From NCBI GenBank assembly GCA_964548855.1, contig CAZJSR010000034.1:1-9459 (forward strand): a stretch of DNA of 9,459 bases, given 5' to 3'. The translations under genes and the position numbers were made by a program. Origin of the DNA: UBA3206 sp964548855 (GTDB taxonomy: Bacteria; Bacillota_I; Bacilli_A; Acholeplasmatales; Anaeroplasmataceae). Shown here in pieces: positions 5,849 through 9,459 of the stretch; position 1 is the first letter of the stretch, and each line of letters begins with the position of its first letter. Below the pieces are notes generated by a model that saw only the letters and a program-made list of their open reading frames with translations, was not told where the DNA came from and ran no database searches.

Positions 5849-7369
5849 ATGAAAAAAATATTAGGATTTATTTTTATCTTATACTTTGGAATTTGTACAT
5901 TATTTGTAGGTACAACTAATAATATAAACGCGACTTCATATGTTTCAGTTAATAATGTTGGAAATTCTATAAATGTAGCTAAAGCTAACACATATAGTGA
6001 CTTTATTAAAGGAAATAATGTGTTATCTACTAAATATATGGACAGTGAACGTGAGGATGGTGGAATTTATATAAGATCAACTACGGTGAATAATTCAACA
6101 GAAATAAGTTCATTTTGTTCTGAAACAAAGCAAGAAATATTAGATAAACTAAAATATGAATATAGTATGAATATTAAAAGTAGTTTTGGTGATAGTCTTG
6201 AGATTTTTACAGCAAATACGAAAAATAAAATTGATTTGGCATTTGACCAAAATGTTTTAAATTATTTTCATTGTTTCTACTCTGATTATAAGGTAAAAAG
6301 AGTAAATTCAAGTCAATGGATTAATAACTATAACTCAACAACGACAAGGAATGAATTGATGAATAACCTAGATAGTGATTATTTGATTGATTTAAAGAAA
6401 TTATATAATAAAGAAATATTTTACGATGATTTTTTTGATATATATGGTACGCATTTGATTGCGTATGTTGATTTAGGTTGTAATTTAGATATTTTATATG
6501 AGTGTGGTACTAATTCGATAAAGTATAATAATGGATTGGTTTTGCAAATTAATGGTAATAGTGAACTTTCGATTGATACCATTGCATCACTAGGTGTATC
6601 TGAAAACACAACTTTTGCTAAGGATTATGGAATTAATAGTACAAATTCATATGTTAAATATGCTTGTTGTCAAGAAGGTGGTCCTATATTTGGTGGTATT
6701 AGTCATAGCAATTTATCAACTAGTTATGCAGAATGGTCAAAGAATGCAGATTCAAACCCTACAATTGTTGGATATGGTGATAATGGAAAAGGACTAATCC
6801 CGCTATATGATTTAATCCCTGCATCAATAACTAATGAAAATGAGTCATATTTAGATAATATGAAAAAAGAAATGATGTTGGCAATGGATGATTATATAAA
6901 AAATAATGTTTTGAATCCTGATGTATCCGAAAATTTTTGTTTTCCAGATACGTTTATTACAGATGAGATTTTAGTTGATGATAAAACTTATAAGATTACT
7001 GATTCTGGTAGATTCAAAAACCCTTATTTTGAGATTAATCTAAATGATGTTTTATTTGAAAATTTGGATCTTTTTAATCAAGAATATACAAAATGTACAA
7101 TAAAACTTAGATATGATGCTAGCACAAAGAATGATGGGGTAAGGCATGTATATATTTATGATAAATATATAAATAACAATGAGAATTTATTATCATTATG
7201 GGATTTTACTACTACTAAAGAAACAATAGAATATGTACCAGAGATGACAATAAGTAAGAAGAATGATAAATTTCCCGAAAAACCATATATATTATTTAAT
7301 GCAAGTGGAAAAGGCAATGATGATTGGTATCTTAGTAATCTCCACTATAAATTAATTTTTACAAAATGA
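5849..7369 (+). CDS. secreted MACPF (perforin-like) domain protein
   Basis: A 506-residue protein with a Sec signal peptide (MKK, hydrophobic 4-21, likely cleaved near 29) and no lipobox or sortase motif, so it is probably secreted. The MACPF core spans about 50-330: YGTH at 199-202, followed by L, six residues and Gly210. This is close to the family signature, but L203 and Cys211 replace the usual aromatic and second Gly. The segment GGP (277-279), AEW (294-296) and GLIPLYDLIPA (315-325) resembles the usual end of a MACPF domain. The stretches flanking the central sheet (about 90-165 and 222-275) would hold the segments that unfurl into membrane hairpins in this family. Residues about 360-506 form a separate C-terminal domain that I cannot name, possibly for target binding. 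At least seven cysteines lie in the mature part. The start is supported by GAAGGA at 5836-5841. It is followed after 18 nt by an ABC transporter gene. Pore formation is inferred from the family only. Confidence 0.85.
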   Translation: MKKILGFIFILYFGICTLFVGTTNNINATSYVSVNNVGNSINVAKANTYSDFIKGNNVLSTKYMDSEREDGGIYIRSTTVNNSTEISSFCSETKQEILDKLKYEYSMNIKSSFGDSLEIFTANTKNKIDLAFDQNVLNYFHCFYSDYKVKRVNSSQWINNYNSTTTRNELMNNLDSDYLIDLKKLYNKEIFYDDFFDIYGTHLIAYVDLGCNLDILYECGTNSIKYNNGLVLQINGNSELSIDTIASLGVSENTTFAKDYGINSTNSYVKYACCQEGGPIFGGISHSNLSTSYAEWSKNADSNPTIVGYGDNGKGLIPLYDLIPASITNENESYLDNMKKEMMLAMDDYIKNNVLNPDVSENFCFPDTFITDEILVDDKTYKITDSGRFKNPYFEINLNDVLFENLDLFNQEYTKCTIKLRYDASTKNDGVRHVYIYDKYINNNENLLSLWDFTTTKETIEYVPEMTISKKNDKFPEKPYILFNASGKGNDDWYLSNLHYKLIFTK

Positions 7370-7452
7370 AAGAAGAATGATTAACTTATGTTAGAACTGA
7401 AATATTTAACTAAAGAATTTAATGAAAAGAAGAAGAAAAAGAAAAGAGCTCT
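7370..7452 (+). repeat. direct repeat, copy 1 (start of ABC unit)
   Basis: These 83 bases match 9377-9459 at all but two positions, at a distance of 2007 bp. The match begins 18 nt upstream of the ATG (aagaagaatgattaactt here) and continues to the window edge in copy 2, so the true repeat is at least this long. Upstream of 7370 the similarity stops at the MACPF stop codon. Confidence 0.93.
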
Positions 7453-9391
7453 AACAAATGTAAATATTACATTTAAAAATAAAGGATTATATTTCATTTT
7501 AGGTAAAAGTGGTAGTGGAAAGACTACATTATTAAATATATTAGCAGGTTTTGATACTCAAACATCAGGAAGTTATTTAGTAGAAGGAAGAGAATTTAGT
7601 GAATTAAGCGAAAGTGAAAAAACTACATTTAGAAATAAATATATAGGTGTAGTGTTTCAAGAATATAATCTTCTTAATAAATATGATGTTTATTATAATG
7701 TAACTTTACCATACCGAATATCAAATGAAACAATAGAAGAAACAAAAGTAGATGACATATTAAATAAACTAGGTATACTAGATTTGAAATATAAGAAAGT
7801 AAATGAGCTTTCAGGTGGAGAATCACAAAGAGTAGCGATAGCTAGATGTTTATTAAGTGAAACAAAAGTAATATTGGCAGATGAACCAACAGGAGCATTA
7901 GATACTACAAATAGTGAAGAACTTTATAAAATATTAAAAGAAATAAGTAAAGAAAAATTAGTAATAATAGTAACACATGATATAGAAGCGGCAAATAAAT
8001 ATAATGACCATATATTAAAAATAGAAGATGGAAAGTTAGAATATAGTGATGAATTAGAAGAAAGAAATAATCTTGAGTTATCTAAGAAAAAAAGAATGAG
8101 TTTTTTAGAGTCATTTAAATTAGGATTGAGGTTATTATTTACAAAGAAATTTAAATTTATTTTAACATCCTTAGTAACGATTCTATCATTATTTATATTA
8201 ACATATATAATTTCAATCCTTACAACTGATATAAAATCTACATTTTATAAAACAATGGATATTAATAATGATTCGTATATATATATTTCAAAATTAGAAA
8301 AGAATAATGATAATCATATTAAATCTAGTTTTTTTAATGAAAACGAAATTAGAGAACTAATAGAAGTAAACGATGGTGGATATTCTGTTTATGATACAAA
8401 TTTATCATTTGGCGGAGTAATGGCGAATTCAAGTTTTAATTATACGCATGAATTCATAGATGATTTGGAGATAAAATTATTATCAGGAAATTTTCCGATT
8501 AACAATAATGAATGTGTTATTTCTAACTCTTTTTATTATTCTATTTTAGAGACTGATTCAAAATATAAAAATTATGATGAAATCATTGGACAAAAAGTAA
8601 AGGCAAGTACTATAGAATTAACTATAACAGGAATTTATGAAGATGGAATTAGTAGAAATGATGTTAAATATATGCTTAATAAAAATAGAAATGTCTATAA
8701 AATAGACCAATATAAAGAAAAAAAATTACATGATATGGTTTCTTTTTATAATTCTATTATTATTAATTCTACTAATGATTTTGATGTTTCAGCTATTTTA
8801 TATCCTACTAATAAAGATATAAATAAGATTGTAGATATTTGTTTTGAAAATTCTAAAATATATCATAGTAGTGCATATTATGATATGCTAGAAAATATCA
8901 AACTAAATGATGATGGTTCTTGTTATATAATAGGACTTTTTCCTTTTTCTTATGTTTTATCCCTATATGAAGAGTTCACAGAATATTCTTATATAATATT
9001 TGCAGTGTTTTTATTAATTTTGTTATTCTCAGTATTAATGAATATTAGATATATAAGCTATAATGTGTTAGATAAGCAAAGTGATATTGGTATTGTAAAA
9101 TCATTAGGTGCAAGTAAAATGGACTTATGGAAAATTGTGAGTGCTTATAATATTGTTTCTATTATTGTAAATTTTGTGTGTACTTTTATAATCTTTTTAG
9201 TTGCGATAAAGGCGACTAATGTGTACTTTAGTAATTATTATAAATTTAAGTTATCTTTATTAAATGTTAATCTTATTTCAATTTTGTCGTTGTTATTTAC
9301 AACTGTAGTATTCTCAGTTATTTTAACTATTTTACCTCTTTATAAACTAAATAAAAAAGAAATAAAAGAGTTAATAAAGGAGAATGATTAA
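7388..9391 (+). CDS. ABC transporter, fused ATPase and MacB/FtsX-type permease
   Basis: A 667-residue fusion. The N-terminal ATPase (1-220) has Walker A GKSGSGKT (39-46), Q-loop Gln91, signature LSGGESQR (141-148), Walker B VILADEP (161-167) and H-loop His197. It is of the LolD/MacB/BceA type. The permease has one helix at about 253-277, a large extracytoplasmic region (about 280-530), then three helices at about 533-554, 583-608 and 625-650. Between helices 2 and 3 is the FtsX-like block SDIGIVKSLGASKMDLWKI. This MacB-like mechanotransmission architecture is known in peptide efflux, lipoprotein handling and antimicrobial-peptide resistance; the substrate here is unknown. A run of six lysines (14-19) follows the first strand. 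The start ATG 7388 has only a poor ribosome site (AAGAAG), where the next copy has AAGGAG. It lies 18 nt after the MACPF stop, probably in the same operon, and is followed by a second copy. Confidence 0.92.
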   Translation: MLELKYLTKEFNEKKKKKKRALTNVNITFKNKGLYFILGKSGSGKTTLLNILAGFDTQTSGSYLVEGREFSELSESEKTTFRNKYIGVVFQEYNLLNKYDVYYNVTLPYRISNETIEETKVDDILNKLGILDLKYKKVNELSGGESQRVAIARCLLSETKVILADEPTGALDTTNSEELYKILKEISKEKLVIIVTHDIEAANKYNDHILKIEDGKLEYSDELEERNNLELSKKKRMSFLESFKLGLRLLFTKKFKFILTSLVTILSLFILTYIISILTTDIKSTFYKTMDINNDSYIYISKLEKNNDNHIKSSFFNENEIRELIEVNDGGYSVYDTNLSFGGVMANSSFNYTHEFIDDLEIKLLSGNFPINNNECVISNSFYYSILETDSKYKNYDEIIGQKVKASTIELTITGIYEDGISRNDVKYMLNKNRNVYKIDQYKEKKLHDMVSFYNSIIINSTNDFDVSAILYPTNKDINKIVDICFENSKIYHSSAYYDMLENIKLNDDGSCYIIGLFPFSYVLSLYEEFTEYSYIIFAVFLLILLFSVLMNIRYISYNVLDKQSDIGIVKSLGASKMDLWKIVSAYNIVSIIVNFVCTFIIFLVAIKATNVYFSNYYKFKLSLLNVNLISILSLLFTTVVFSVILTILPLYKLNKKEIKELIKEND

Positions 9392-9459
9392 CTTATGTTA
9401 GAATTGAAATATTTAACTAAAGAATTTAATGAAAAGAAGAAGAAAAAGAAAAGAGCTCT
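9377..9459 (+). repeat. direct repeat, copy 2 (start of next ABC unit)
   Basis: This is the second copy of the 83-base repeat. Its first 15 bases encode the last four residues (KEND) and stop codon of the first ABC gene, followed by ctt and the next ATG. It runs off the window, so the extent of the tandem duplication is unknown. Confidence 0.93.
9395..9459 (+). CDS. second copy of the ABC transporter gene, 3' truncated by window
   Basis: Only the first 21 codons are in the window. They match the start of the gene at 7388 at 64 of 65 bases (one silent C/T change in codon 4), including the lysine run, so the encoded start is identical. It begins 3 nt after the stop of the first copy. A good ribosome site, AAAGGAG (9376-9382), lies inside the last codons of that copy. 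Whether the rest of this gene is full length, diverged or broken cannot be seen. Confidence 0.85.
   Translation, partial: MLELKYLTKEFNEKKKKKKRA

Noticed and set aside
5782..5991. Minus-strand ORF over the MACPF promoter and signal peptide
   Set aside because: It covers a promoter and a signal-peptide coding region; its hydrophobicity is the reverse complement of the signal peptide and it has no start signal.
6421..6797. A minus-strand ORF (6421-6609) and an alternate + frame ORF (6594-6797) inside the MACPF gene
   Set aside because: Both overlap the MACPF core, lack ribosome sites and encode low-complexity peptides.
7367..7369. TGA ending the MACPF gene read as Trp (mycoplasma code)
   Set aside because: Readthrough would add only KKND before TAA. 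Tryptophan is written TGG throughout and no other in-frame TGA interrupts the genes, so the standard code fits.

Overview
The window comes from a very AT-rich, low-GC Gram-positive (Bacillota) genome. The evidence is CCA-encoded tRNAs packed in one cluster whose order resembles the large Bacillus-type clusters, a methionine T-box leader, Shine-Dalgarno-led genes, and AT-dominated codon use. TGA acts as a stop and TGG as Trp, so the genetic code looks standard. This argues against a typical mycoplasma but fits an Erysipelotrichia-like or other mollicute-related Bacilli lineage. That placement is inference from style, not from a marker gene. Every supported gene lies on the + strand.

Layout. 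(1) Positions 1-933 hold ten tRNA genes: Thr (5'-truncated by the window), Lys, Leu, Ala, elongator Met, lysidine-type Ile2, Ser, Phe, initiator fMet and Asp, closed by a terminator at 944-964. (2) Positions 1040-3266 hold two overlapping genes. The first encodes a six-helix membrane protein that looks like a threefold repeat of a two-helix unit. The second encodes a highly charged protein with a recent 177-bp internal duplication and a conserved-looking C-terminal domain. (3) Positions 3267-5783 are a methionine biosynthesis operon: promoter, Met-specific T-box (ATG specifier, UGGU antiterminator bulge), metY-type O-acetylhomoserine sulfhydrylase, then MetA, with its own terminator. MetA has Glu111, the residue linked to acetyl-CoA use, which matches the O-acetylhomoserine need of its neighbour. 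(4) Positions 5808-9459 have an extended -10 promoter and a secreted protein with a MACPF (perforin-like) domain. This is followed after 18 nt by a 667-residue ABC ATPase-FtsX/MacB-type permease fusion, and then by the start of a second, almost identical copy of that ABC gene, which runs off the window.

How they fit together. The metY-metA pair turns homoserine into O-acetylhomoserine and then into homocysteine, switched on by uncharged tRNA-Met; that tRNA's own gene is also in this window. The MACPF gene and the tandem ABC genes form an apparent operon. This is the most unusual part: a candidate bacterial pore-forming effector beside an expanding array of MacB/FtsX-like transporters. Sequence matching the 3' end of an ABC copy remains between the MACPF gene and the first ABC gene, which suggests the array has been rearranged. 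The function of the MACPF-ABC unit (toxin with immunity or export, or envelope remodelling) is inference only.
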